From Thermoplasmatales archaeon I-plasma (GTDB taxonomy: Archaea > Thermoplasmatota > Thermoplasmata > Thermoplasmatales > GCA-001856825): a stretch of DNA of 64,000 nucleotides. How positions within the stretch are numbered: the stretch's first letter is position 1; every line of letters starts with the position of its first letter. Location: assembly GCA_001856825.1 (NCBI GenBank), contig ATMD01000004.1, positions 106,568-170,567 of the forward strand, read 5' to 3'. Made by a program: the position numbers and the translations under genes. Below are positions 38,064 to 47,053 of this stretch, piece by piece. The notes under the pieces are model-generated. The model had not been told where the DNA came from. It did not search any database and saw only the letters and a program-made list of their open reading frames with translations.

Positions 38064-38535
38064 TCTTTGAACCTTGTTTTGATATTGGTCCTAGTTTCGC
38101 CCTTATAGATCTTAAGGACAAATTCAGTCTCTTGACATCCTCAACCGCCAGGCCATCTGTCGCTTTCCTGAAAACTGCCTCAAGCTGAGAATTCAGGGAT
38201 TCCAGTCTCCTCCTCCCCTTTTCCGTCAGATGGACGTAATAATTCCTTCTGTCTTCCCCTTCCCTTATTCTAGTAACGAACCCGTCCTTCTCAAGATTGT
38301 CAACTATCTTCGTAACTGTCGGCTTTGAAACTCCGAGGCTCGCTGAGCACTCCTTGAGCTTCAAAGGGCCCTTGCTGCTTACGAAATACATTATGAAAAG
38401 GCCAGGTCTCGTGAGCCCCTCATTCCTTAGAAGTTTATGGCGCCAAAGCATAACTTCATCTGTCATTCTCTCCAGATTTTCCACGAGCTCTTCCCTTTCT
38501 GTAGAGTCAGTTAAACTTTGGTTAGGATTTTTCAC
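38056..38535 (-). CDS. MarR family transcriptional regulator
   Basis: A 159-residue winged-helix regulator. Residues about 55-110 hold the DNA-binding part: GPLKLKECSASLGVSKPTVTK (recognition helix around SKPTVTKIVDNLE) and the wing VTRIREGEDRRNYYVHLTEKG with the DRR motif typical of MarR. It likely represses itself and the downstream efflux pump and is released by a small phenolic or lipophilic ligand. The start is GTG at 38535, with TATA-like ATTATATAATCCC (38551-38563, minus) about 24 bases upstream. Confidence 0.9.
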   Translation of the reverse strand: MKNPNQSLTDSTEREELVENLERMTDEVMLWRHKLLRNEGLTRPGLFIMYFVSSKGPLKLKECSASLGVSKPTVTKIVDNLEKDGFVTRIREGEDRRNYYVHLTEKGRRRLESLNSQLEAVFRKATDGLAVEDVKRLNLSLRSIRAKLGPISKQGSKSD

Positions 38536-38550
38536 TTACCCTAATTTATT

Positions 38551-38563
38551 GGGATTATATAAT
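38551..38563 (-). promoter_or_regulatory. TATA-like box of the MarR-efflux operon
   Basis: ATTATATAATCCC on the minus strand is centred about 24 bases before the GTG start. It includes the self-complementary ATTATATAAT, which could also serve as part of an operator. Confidence 0.4.
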
Positions 38564-38629
38564 GATTCGCCAGTGCTAACAATTAGTAAATTCGAACCAA
38601 TGTTGGAGGCACTTTGTATGATGTATTTC

Positions 38630-39001
38630 CTATAAGTATGACCAAAAATTGTCCTGCCATAGATCGTACTCTTCAGTAACTTCCATTGAATGCTGAACTT
38701 TGAATGACGGCTCCCTCTTTTCTTCCCTGTAGTTTTTCAGAAGAGCATCCTTCGTGTACTTGGATAGCTCATTGAACCTGTTCCTAACTTCCTCTTCAAC
38801 GAATGGGTGAAGTTTGCTCATCTTTGGTCCTATGAAGCATACCTTGAAGAACTTCTCATCATCGCGCTTGACGTGGAATATCCTCCAGTCTATCTCCATT
38901 CTTTTCATGAATTCGTTGCCTACAATATTTGCCAGTGCTTCTGTTATCTCCAATTGATCCTTATCGGAAACATTGAATGTTATTTCTATTCCACTGTTCA
39001 T
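38630..39001 (-). CDS. Hypothetical protein, 123 aa
   Basis: A small soluble protein, strongly charged (many Glu, Lys, Asp), with no signal or membrane segment. It begins MNSGIEITFNVSDKDQLEIT and ends with aromatic-rich EEYDLWQDNFWSYL. I recognise no family. Codon usage and lack of competing frames suggest it is real. The neighbours are the MarR-efflux operon downstream and an MFS carrier upstream, which say little about function. Confidence 0.6.
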   Translation of the reverse strand: MNSGIEITFNVSDKDQLEITEALANIVGNEFMKRMEIDWRIFHVKRDDEKFFKVCFIGPKMSKLHPFVEEEVRNRFNELSKYTKDALLKNYREEKREPSFKVQHSMEVTEEYDLWQDNFWSYL

Positions 39002-39345
39002 TTCATCTTCCTAATTATTTATGGAATGTTTCATTTAATCATTTCCCATCCTTACCCTGTCTGATTTGCACTTTCATTGTTCATCTGATATGGGTAGAGG
39101 CATTTCCTTGATTTCATTGTTTACTGCGGAGGTAATAACAGTCTCCTGCCGTTTGGGCTCTGTTGTGATAAAATTTGTAGAAGTTTGGCGATTTCCATAT
39201 TGTCTTCAAGAAATTCCGTTATCTTCCTCTTTCGCAGCCTGCAAGCCTCGTCCGATCAGGCATTGTTCAGATAGATTCCCTACCACTTATCATTTAAAAG
39301 ATTTGAAAGGGTTTTGGATATAAAAAAATAAAATAATTGGGCGTT
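39002..39345. other. Intergenic region without supported gene
   Basis: About 345 bases between two minus-strand genes. Short frames exist on both strands but none has a convincing start, family motif or length. I see no RNA fold or repeat. Confidence 0.4.
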
Positions 39346-40800
39346 TTACCTGCCCACCTGGGCCGCTGCATCCACGTCCTCAAGGTATGATGAATCCCTA
39401 GATGATTCCTCCAGTGATTTTCCCTTAGGCTCTGGCAAAAGGATTATGGTCAGTATCAATCCCAATGCTGCAAGTCCGGAAAGTACCAGGAATAGACCTT
39501 TCAGGTGGAATTGGGCTGTTATGTATATATTGAGGAACGTTCCTATGAAAGCACCAATTTTTCCACCCGCTGCAGCAATGCCAGATCCAGTCCCCCTTGC
39601 GGATATCGGGAATACCTCAGGAGGCACGACGAATGTTGTGACGTTTGGTCCGAACTCAATGAAGAAGTAGCTGATACCGTACAGGACAAGGAACTGAAGC
39701 ACGTAAGCTGAAGTTGTCAGGAAGGTGAATATCCCCAGGATTCCAAATGAAATGGCCATCATGGCAAAACCTACGATCTGTATTGGTTTCCTACCGATCC
39801 TGTCCATCGAGAAAGTTGCAATCCAGTAGCCCGGAAATGCAGCAACTCCGAAGATAAGTGCAGTGAACTCTGTGCTCCTTATGACGTGTGCAATTCCGGT
39901 AATGCTTGATGGAACCAGGAATCCCAGCATCTCGCTAGACATGATGCTGTTGCCGTACAATGCCCAGTCCATCAGGAACCAGCTTCCTGCAGTCACGATT
40001 ATAAGCCCGATCAATTTGGGGTCTGTCAGCATTCTCTTCAGCGTCATATGACTCTTTGCGATGGAATTTTTCTTTGTCACCGACACGTTCATGTTTGTGT
40101 ATTTGTCCAGGTCGCTGGTAGCCTTGTCCAGCTTCCCCCTCACTATTGCAGTGTATTTAGGAGGTTCCGGCATCTTTCTCCTGTAGTATATTACCACTGC
40201 TGCAGGTATCGCGCCGATTGCGAGAAGTAGCTTCCATGTTATCCCCGGATATACCCCGGTCGTCAGGAATGCGAGCGCGACCAACGGACCGGATACCAGT
40301 CCAAGGCTCTGCATGGAAAATACCATTCCTATGAATCTGCCCCTGTTCTTGGTATTCGAGTACTCGCTCATGATTACTGAACTTGTTGCATAATCTCCTC
40401 CAATACCTATTCCCAGCAGGAACCTCCACGCTATGAGGAAGTAAATTCCGTTCGCGGGTACAAGAAATGCGCTTCCTATCGCCCCTATCACGAGTATTAT
40501 GAGCTCCAGCCCGTATACTGCCTTCCTTCCAAGAATATCAAGTAGCCTGCCGAATATCGTCGCACCAACCACAGCTGCAATGAGCGCTGTAGAAGCCACC
40601 AAGGACGTCTCAAATGTCGTGAACTTATTCCACCCTGCCAGGGGAAGAATAGATAGAACGACACCTATTATGAAGAGGTCGTATGCATCCGTAAAGAACC
40701 CCATCCCAGCTGTCAACCATGTCTTGTAATGGAAGCCAGAGGGCTTGGATTCATTCAATGAATCCACTATCCTCTCAACATCTCCGTCAATGCTATTCAT
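39346..40800 (-). CDS. MFS transporter, phosphate/organic-acid (PHS or sugar-porter-like) type
   Basis: A 484-residue 12-helix facilitator. The N-terminal GMGFFTDAYDLFIIGVV, the loop GRLLDILGRKAVYG, GIGIGGDYATSSVIMSEYSN and FPGYWIATFSMDRIGRKPIQ are characteristic of the phosphate:H+ symporter (PHS) branch and related carriers. The substrate could be phosphate, a sugar or an aromatic acid. The gene is alone; a TATA-like TCTATATATTC lies at about 40884-40895 (minus), some 90 bases upstream, so a leader is possible. Confidence 0.82.
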   Translation of the reverse strand: MNSIDGDVERIVDSLNESKPSGFHYKTWLTAGMGFFTDAYDLFIIGVVLSILPLAGWNKFTTFETSLVASTALIAAVVGATIFGRLLDILGRKAVYGLELIILVIGAIGSAFLVPANGIYFLIAWRFLLGIGIGGDYATSSVIMSEYSNTKNRGRFIGMVFSMQSLGLVSGPLVALAFLTTGVYPGITWKLLLAIGAIPAAVVIYYRRKMPEPPKYTAIVRGKLDKATSDLDKYTNMNVSVTKKNSIAKSHMTLKRMLTDPKLIGLIIVTAGSWFLMDWALYGNSIMSSEMLGFLVPSSITGIAHVIRSTEFTALIFGVAAFPGYWIATFSMDRIGRKPIQIVGFAMMAISFGILGIFTFLTTSAYVLQFLVLYGISYFFIEFGPNVTTFVVPPEVFPISARGTGSGIAAAGGKIGAFIGTFLNIYITAQFHLKGLFLVLSGLAALGLILTIILLPEPKGKSLEESSRDSSYLEDVDAAAQVGR

Positions 40801-41119
40801 TTAACACCACGATGAGAAGGTCGGGAGAGAGTTAATCGTCATGCAATTTCTTTAATCGATGTATGTTGTGCAACGTAGAATATATAGAACTTCTTTATTT
40901 ACTCCCTGGACTCCCTCATCCCACGGACTCCATTAAACGCAAAAATGAATGGTGCAACAATTTCTTTTCTGCAGGGTGATTTTGTCCCTAGTTCTCCCTA
41001 GTGCATTTTTGCCTTAGAAATGCAAAATGTTGAATTCAAAGTATGAAGGAATGATGCCACCTTCTGCGTCTCGATAATTACATTTCCTTATTACCAAGTT
41101 CCATTAAGCCAACCTTCTC
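40801..41119. other. Intergenic region upstream of the MFS carrier
   Basis: About 320 bases. It contains the TATA-like element at 40884-40895 on the minus strand; no gene or repeat is supported. Confidence 0.35.
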
Positions 41120-42001
41120 TCATTGAAGCGAAAGCATCCGCGTTTCATTCAAAATGTAGGATGGAAGTCCGCAATAGGGATTCGGCAACCCAAGATTTGT
41201 TATGTACACGAAAGAAAAATACTTTGTTGCCGAACTAAACCAAGAAAGTTCCAGATACGGAACGTTGAAGCTTATCATTGAAGAGTTTGATCTTGGATTT
41301 CCGTTGACGATAGAGGCGAAACTTCCAGGCACGGGCAGTCCAGGATTCTCATAGAGGACAGTTACATTGAAGCAAGACGAGATGGAATTTGGAGAATATG
41401 TGCCCGGGTTTCCAACAATATATCCCATCCCTAATGCCCTTATCGAGGATGCTAAATTGTGGTAGAATTGAGCTTCAGAAGAATTGTCCGAAACTTCGTC
41501 CAGGAAGATTCCATCCACCTTATACCAGGCTGAATAATTGAGGGCCTGTTGTTCTATTGTATCAGGAGATCGCTTGCCGTAGGAGGTATAGATGTATCCC
41601 AGCACGATGATGCCTGATGACTTCATCATCTGAGCCCAATGAACATAGGAGTCTGATACGTTATTACCTGACCCGTTTTCTGGATTGATTATTACAACCA
41701 TCGGGACGTCAGGGTACTCCCTATGGATGCTGATCAGTTCACCCCACGATCCGTTGGGGTCAAAATACAACGGCACAATAAGACCGGTCATCGCTTGCTG
41801 TTTTTCTGGAACGGAGCCGTAAAAGTTTTTCTCATAATCTAATGTGAAAGCAGTCGAGACAAGCAGTATTACAGATATAAAGAGGACGAAGAAAATGATC
41901 CGCCTTCTTGGATTTGTAATCTTTGACTTCGTCTTGGAAGCATAGTTAACCCAGTTTCCCTGCCTCTGAACTGATGTGTTGAAAAATTTTTCGTATTTCA
42001 T
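41120..42001 (-). CDS. Spherulation-specific family 4 (spherulin 4 / GH135-like) protein, membrane-anchored
   Basis: The 293-residue protein has a basic N terminus and one membrane helix (about residues 34-53), then an external domain. TGLIVPLYFDPNGSWGELI, VVIINPENGSG, GIIVLGYIYTSYGKR and the acidic KVDGIFLDEVS are the barrel-strand motifs of the spherulin-4 family, whose fungal and bacterial members (Sph3, GH135) cleave galactosaminogalactan-type polymers. D and E in FLDEV are the likely catalytic acids. It probably acts on a cell-surface or environmental polysaccharide. It stands alone. Confidence 0.8.
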   Translation of the reverse strand: MKYEKFFNTSVQRQGNWVNYASKTKSKITNPRRRIIFFVLFISVILLVSTAFTLDYEKNFYGSVPEKQQAMTGLIVPLYFDPNGSWGELISIHREYPDVPMVVIINPENGSGNNVSDSYVHWAQMMKSSGIIVLGYIYTSYGKRSPDTIEQQALNYSAWYKVDGIFLDEVSDNSSEAQFYHNLASSIRALGMGYIVGNPGTYSPNSISSCFNVTVLYENPGLPVPGSFASIVNGNPRSNSSMISFNVPYLELSWFSSATKYFSFVYITNLGLPNPYCGLPSYILNETRMLSLQ

Positions 42002-42345
42002 GCATACCCGTTGCTGAGCAGTTATACAAGGACATCGAGGGATTTAAGATAGACGTTTAAGCTCGCATATTCGATCATTTCATTTTTCCTCCTATCGGGA
42101 AAGCATAAATGAAGGTCCATGGGAGCATTGATTGGCCGTTGCAATTTATTGCATGTCCTTGTTGGAGAATATTTGTCAGCGGTTGTTTTGAGGATAGCCC
42201 ATAGGTTCAGTCGTATGTTTGATGCACAATGCTTGACAAGCAAAACTGTGCACATAAAGCTCAAAAGAGCCAACCCGCAGAAAAGGGTAAAGGGGCAAAG
42301 CGTGAGGGAGAAACTTTATTATATCCTCGTTAACATACTAAACGG
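42002..42345. other. Divergent intergenic region
   Basis: About 344 bases between the spherulin-like gene and the acyl-CoA synthetase. The promoter of the latter is at 42314-42324. Frames here on both strands are short and unlike proteins. Confidence 0.4.
42314..42324 (+). promoter_or_regulatory. TATA-like box of the acyl-CoA synthetase gene
   Basis: CTTTATTATAT is centred about 27 bases before the ATG at 42346, implying a leaderless transcript. Confidence 0.45.
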
Positions 42346-43957
42346 ATGTCGGATAAATTTGATTTCAACCTCAACCTCAGGAACCTCTTTTCAAACACAC
42401 CGAGAAATTTCTCAGACACAGAGATAGTCTACAGGAACAAGAGGAAGACGACGTATTCGAGATTCTTCCAGAAGGTAAACGGGCTCGCCTCTGGGCTGAG
42501 CGACATAGGCGTGAAAAAGGGGGATACGGTCGCAGTCATAGACTGGGACACAGACAAGTACCTGGAAGCATACTATGCAGTCCCGATGATGGGTGCGATA
42601 CTTCATACTGTCAACATAAGATATCCACCGGAGCTCATCTATTACACGATGAACCATTCGGAGGACAAATACGTGATTGTCAGGGATGAATTTGTACCTA
42701 TACTTGAAAAGAATAGGCAGCTGTTCGATTTTATCAAAGGTTGGGTCGTATACAGCGATGACAAGGAGACTGTATCAACCTCCCTTGGGCCCTAACTACC
42801 AGTACAATGATATAGTGAAGAATGAGAAATATGACTTCCCTGATCTCGATGAAAACACTGTAGCAACCATATTCTACACCTCTGGAACGACAGGCCTTCC
42901 AAAGGGAGTCACCTTCACTCACAAGAACCTCTTTATGCACACACTGGCACTTGCGAACGGCATAAATTTTGCACCAATCAACATTGGGAGAACAGACAAT
43001 TTCCTCATACTTGTTCCCATGTTCCACGTTCATTCTTGGGGGATACCGTACATGGCCCTCATGAATGGGAATAAGTACGTCCTTCCTGGAAAGTACGACG
43101 TAGGCACTATACTTGAGCTGGTCAAGAATGAAAATATCAAATTTTCTGCAATGGTTCCCTCAATACTTTACATGATACTCTCTTCCCCCAATCTTGAGGG
43201 ATATAGAGAACATCTGAATGGATGGAAGGTGATTATAGGTGGAGCTGCTCTACCAAGGGGCCTGGCTCTGAAAGCTAAATCTTTTGGCATCACCACGATA
43301 GGCGCTTACGGTCTGTCTGAAACTGCACCTCTCCTCACAATAGCCATTTATAACGATGCACTTAAGCACGCGGACGAAGAAACACAGTTCAATTACTCCA
43401 TAACAACAGGCATACCCGTTCCGATGGTCAATCTAAGGGTCATAGACAAGGACATGAAGGACGTGCCCTCAGACGGCAAGAGCATAGGAGAGATTGTTGT
43501 CCGTTCCCCCTGGCTAACATCGGGATATTTCAAGGATGCTCAAAAGACGGAAGAGCTCTGGAGAGGAGGGTGGCTCCACACGGGTGACCTTGCTGTAGTA
43601 CATCCGAATGGGTACATCTCCATAGTGGACAGGGAGAAGGACGCTGTGAAGAGCGGAGGGGAGTTCATACCGTCCCTTGTGCTTGAAAATGCAATCAGCG
43701 AGCTGAAGGGTGTGGGAGAGGTTGCTGTTATCGGTAAGCCTCATGAAAAGTGGGGGGAGAGGCCAGTCGCTTTTATCGTGAGGAACGAGCCGATAAAGGA
43801 TGTCGACGTCTATGATCATCTCAACAAATTCTTGGATGTAGGAAGGATACAGAAATGGTGGATTCCTGATGAGATCGTCTTCATAGATTCCATGCCGAAG
43901 ACAAGCACTGGGAAGGCAGACAAGAAAGAGCTGAGGAAACTCCTAAATAAGGGATGA
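42346..43957 (+). pseudogene. Acyl-CoA synthetase (fatty-acid/AMP ligase), interrupted by a frameshift
   Basis: Two plus-strand frames form one ANL-superfamily ligase of about 535 residues. The first (to 42795) has TYSRFFQKVNGLASGLSDIG; the second carries the AMP-binding P-loop TIFYTSGTTGLPKGVTFTH, GAYGLSETAPLL, the HTGDLAVVHPNGYISIVDREKD segment and the C-terminal catalytic lysine in SMPKTSTGKADKKEL. Removing one base from the GGGCCC run at 42787-42792 restores a continuous frame (STSLGPNYQYND). The gene is thus either recently inactivated or miscalled by one base. It would activate medium or long fatty acids. Confidence 0.88.
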
Positions 43958-44101
43958 GGACCGAGACATAAGGAACGACCTGGATATTAATGACTATCAG
44001 GAAGCCCAGTATAGATTGGGATTGCCAGATCCTGACAAGTCTGTGGGTAGAGTGGAATGTCGATTCTTTCACAGGCCGAATTACTCTTCTTAATCCTCTT
44101 A

Positions 44102-44113
44102 AAATATTTTAAT
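44102..44113 (+). promoter_or_regulatory. TATA-like box of the DUF981 gene
   Basis: AAATATTTTAAT is centred about 28 bases before the ATG at 44136, consistent with leaderless transcription. Confidence 0.4.
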
Positions 44114-44135
44114 AGAACTAATTACTACCCTTCCT

Positions 44136-44747
44136 ATGGTTTTCATTGATGATCTTGCTTTTGAACTGTTCACCCTGTCGCTGGTAGGGGTGGTATCGAT
44201 ATACCTTACAGGATACGCCTACCTTTACTACAGGAAGGGATTGAAGGACGTAGAAACTATCATGAGGCCTGGAGCCTTCATTTTGGGCATACTGGGCGTA
44301 ATTATAATGATAATGGGGATCTTTGGGGAGATGACGTGGCCTCTACCAGGTAGCTATAACATTCTTTTCTACGACCCTTACTTGCTGTTCGGTATAATCC
44401 TTGTTTCAGTTTCTTCCTCCATAATCCTGAAGCAGAAACTTCAATTTTCAGGTATCCTTGCCCTCTTTTCTGGACTGATTGCAATTTACTATGGAGTAAA
44501 CGCGTATTTTGACAAGATGACGTCGAGCCCGATCGCAATGCTTGGTTTGTACCTGTCCCTTGGTCTCACAGGCATGTTTACATTCCCCGCCACCCTTATA
44601 TACGATCTACTCCCCTCTAGAGATAACGTATCCAAGTTCTGGACAGTGATTCTTGTATTGTTCTGGGTTGGCCTGATAGTGTCTTCGGTCCTGGCCGCAT
44701 TGACTGCAATTGAGGCTGTTCCGCAACACCTGCTGAAACCGCCTTAA
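44136..44747 (+). CDS. DUF981 family membrane protein
   Basis: A 203-residue protein with six predicted membrane helices. MGIFGEMTWPLPGSYNILFYDPYLLFG and GMFTFPATLIYDLLPSRD-like segments match my recollection of the archaeal DUF981 (COG3374) family, which has no known function. Leaderless promoter and codon pattern support a real gene. It stands alone, convergent with the PiT operon. Confidence 0.7.
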   Translation: MVFIDDLAFELFTLSLVGVVSIYLTGYAYLYYRKGLKDVETIMRPGAFILGILGVIIMIMGIFGEMTWPLPGSYNILFYDPYLLFGIILVSVSSSIILKQKLQFSGILALFSGLIAIYYGVNAYFDKMTSSPIAMLGLYLSLGLTGMFTFPATLIYDLLPSRDNVSKFWTVILVLFWVGLIVSSVLAALTAIEAVPQHLLKPP

Positions 44748-44881
44748 ATTTTTCTATTTTTTCATTACTCTAAATTTTGATTTCTTAAAATATGCTTCCA
44801 AATTTTTAGTCGCGGGTGCCAATTGAAATCATGATGAATTTGAGGAAACCTTATTCCACAGCTTTCCAAGTGCTCTAATCT

Positions 44882-45781
44882 TCAAATTATGTATCCAAGG
44901 AAAAATCCTAGGAAAGTTGAGATTATCCACGTTGCTACGATCAAGAGGAACGGTCTCATGTTGATTGCCTTGAAGCTGTAGGAGAGACCGCTGCCTACAA
45001 CGCTGGCAGACAGGGTCTGGCTGTTGGATAATGGGACACCCAGTATGGTGGCAACCTCTACAAGAATTGCACTGCTCAATAGGGAGATTGTTGCACTGGA
45101 ATATCGCATGCTGTACATTTCCTCGCCGACCCTCTTGATCACTCCCTTGCTCAGGAATACGGAGCCGATGACTATCCCGACCACCATAACTGTCAAGACA
45201 ACTGAACCTCCTCCCAGTAGATTCAGTATGAATCCAAGTGTGTTTGCTCCTAGGGTGAATGACGTGAAGAAGGATGCAACCACAAGCAATCCCTTCATGG
45301 AGATTGCCGTCTTCCATATGTCCTTGGGGGGATTCTTAATCAGGACCTTATTGGAGAGGTAAGAAATTGCTATTGACAGGATAGGAGAGATTATCCACAT
45401 CGCAACAATGAGCAGCAACAGGCCCTGATCAGGTATCCTGCCTGCATGAATAGAAATGCCTATAACTGAGCCAACAAGGACCATTGTCAGTGAGAGCGGT
45501 GCTCTTAACAGTGTGGCAATTATGAATGCTGTAATGGATATGAGAAGCGCTATTGAAATGAAATAGTAGGAATGCGGCAGGAGGGCAGTTGCTGCATACC
45601 TCAGGCTTTCTCCCTCCAGCAAGAGTCCAGAAACGTAACCGACTATGCCTATAAGGACACCAGTCCATCTCCTTATTATCCTTGCACCAACAACAGTCCC
45701 AACGGAAACGGACAGGTTGTTTCCAGAAACCAGGATAGTCAGTATCGCCCCTAGCAAAACAGTTAGCAGGAAAAGCTGCAT
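44882..45781 (-). CDS. pit: Inorganic phosphate transporter, PiT family
   Basis: The 299-residue carrier imports phosphate with cations. The two inverted family motifs are visible: SGNNLSVSVGTVVGARII near the N terminus and GVPLSNSQTLSASVVGSGLS in the second half. About nine to ten helices are predicted; at 299 residues it is compact compared with bacterial Pit. It follows the DUF47 (PhoU-like) gene by one base, the standard pairing in archaea and bacteria. Confidence 0.92.
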   Translation of the reverse strand: MQLFLLTVLLGAILTILVSGNNLSVSVGTVVGARIIRRWTGVLIGIVGYVSGLLLEGESLRYAATALLPHSYYFISIALLISITAFIIATLLRAPLSLTMVLVGSVIGISIHAGRIPDQGLLLLIVAMWIISPILSIAISYLSNKVLIKNPPKDIWKTAISMKGLLVVASFFTSFTLGANTLGFILNLLGGGSVVLTVMVVGIVIGSVFLSKGVIKRVGEEMYSMRYSSATISLLSSAILVEVATILGVPLSNSQTLSASVVGSGLSYSFKAINMRPFLLIVATWIISTFLGFFLGYII

Positions 45782-45782
45782 T

Positions 45783-46472
45783 CTATCCTGTCAGTGATTT
45801 GTAGATTGAGAGTATGAGGTCCGCTGCGTCCTCGCAATCGTCTACCATGTCGTCTATCTTATGGACCATGCTTGTCACGTGGTTGAAAACTATGTAGTTC
45901 ATCTTGTCTGCGTTCTTGTAAGTATCATCCAGGACGGAATCCTTCATGTCATCCACTGCTTCCTCTATGATCTCTATCTTCTTCTTGTATTCGTTGATCT
46001 TGCCCATATCAGATTCCGTTAGCATTCCCTTCAGAGCGGCAAAGGCGTCCTTGCCAGAGGTCAGCATGTGGACGAACATCTTGTAGGGAGACTCAAGGAC
46101 CTTCCCGAGGTTCCCATTGCTCTGCAGATAGCCTATATTCATTCTCTTCATCTCCCTGCTCAGGTAATATGACCTATCTATAATGTCATCCAGCCTGTTC
46201 ACGAGGAAGAGGAGATTGTCTATCAAGCTGGGATTTATTGCCCCTCTTGTAATCAGGACGCTGAAATTTTCGGAAAGATCATCCCCCTCCCTTTCCTTCA
46301 TCTTCACCTTTTCATTCAGCACGTCCATCTCCTTGATGTCACTCTGCATCATCTTGACAAGGAAATCTGCAACTTCCGTTCCAAGGTCTGGAAATACAGT
46401 GAACTTGCTCAGTATGTTCCTTTCCCCGACGCTGGTGAATTTCTTGAAGAAGGATGGTTTTTCCACCGCCAA
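45783..46472 (-). CDS. DUF47 (PhoU-like) phosphate transport regulator
   Basis: A 229-residue all-helical protein of the DUF47/PhoU-like family. It has the long helices and metal-binding-type acidic runs (IDDMVDDCEDAADLILS near the C terminus; LLFLVNRLDDIIDRSYYLS in the middle). Such proteins gate or regulate the adjacent PiT carrier. The start is TTG at 46472 with GTG at 46466 as alternative. Confidence 0.88.
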   Translation of the reverse strand: MAVEKPSFFKKFTSVGERNILSKFTVFPDLGTEVADFLVKMMQSDIKEMDVLNEKVKMKEREGDDLSENFSVLITRGAINPSLIDNLLFLVNRLDDIIDRSYYLSREMKRMNIGYLQSNGNLGKVLESPYKMFVHMLTSGKDAFAALKGMLTESDMGKINEYKKKIEIIEEAVDDMKDSVLDDTYKNADKMNYIVFNHVTSMVHKIDDMVDDCEDAADLILSIYKSLTG

Positions 46473-46675
46473 ATATGGATGGAAAGTATATTATGATTAC
46501 CCGAGGATTGGCAAAATGCCGTGATGGGAATCTAGTGCTGGTTGATTTTAGTGATATGCGTGAGATGCCTCCTGAACGCATTCTTTACCAGGCATTCCAA
46601 TGAATTACCTAACTCCTAGACGAACAAAGATGCAGGAATGTCTTCCGCTTACTGCAAGGAATAGATATTAATTGG

Positions 46676-47053
46676 CTAATTTCTGCTCCTGTTGATTGCT
46701 GTATTCTTGGCAATGAAAGTTCCAACTAAGGAGCCTGATAAAGCAAGGGCTACAGTGACAAGGATCATCAATGCCAGTAGCACGGGGGAACCTATTCCAG
46801 ATATTGCAGCAACTTCGCTGAGCACAGGACCAAGGTATACTGAGGGAATGGTGAGGAATACCAGCAATACTGCAATAATTCCCCCAAAGATTGAGGATAT
46901 TACAGATACTTCGTACCCCTTTCTCACAAGCAACGACGCAACTAATCCCGCTATGATGACGGTATACCATATGCCTGTAAGCATTAATGCAAATGCAAGC
47001 ACGGCAGTTATAACGATGGCAATGAGACGACCACTATTATCCCCTATTTTCAT
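46676..47053 (-). CDS. Small four-helix membrane protein coupled to penicillin acylase
   Basis: The 125-residue product has four hydrophobic helices separated by short loops and a basic tail (NTAINRSRN). It overlaps the end of the penicillin acylase gene by four bases (ATGA), so they are cotranslated. I recognise no family. It could help export, anchor or stabilise the acylase, or be an unrelated passenger. Confidence 0.6.
   Translation of the reverse strand: MKIGDNSGRLIAIVITAVLAFALMLTGIWYTVIIAGLVASLLVRKGYEVSVISSIFGGIIAVLLVFLTIPSVYLGPVLSEVAAISGIGSPVLLALMILVTVALALSGSLVGTFIAKNTAINRSRN

Noticed and set aside
39066-39323. Plus-strand 85-residue frame in the 39 kb intergenic region
   Set aside because: It is Cys-rich and of low complexity in style, has no promoter, and has no recognisable motif.
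42119-42427. Plus-strand 102-residue frame ahead of the acyl-CoA synthetase
   Set aside because: It overlaps the well-supported start and promoter of the synthetase in another frame and its composition is not protein-like.
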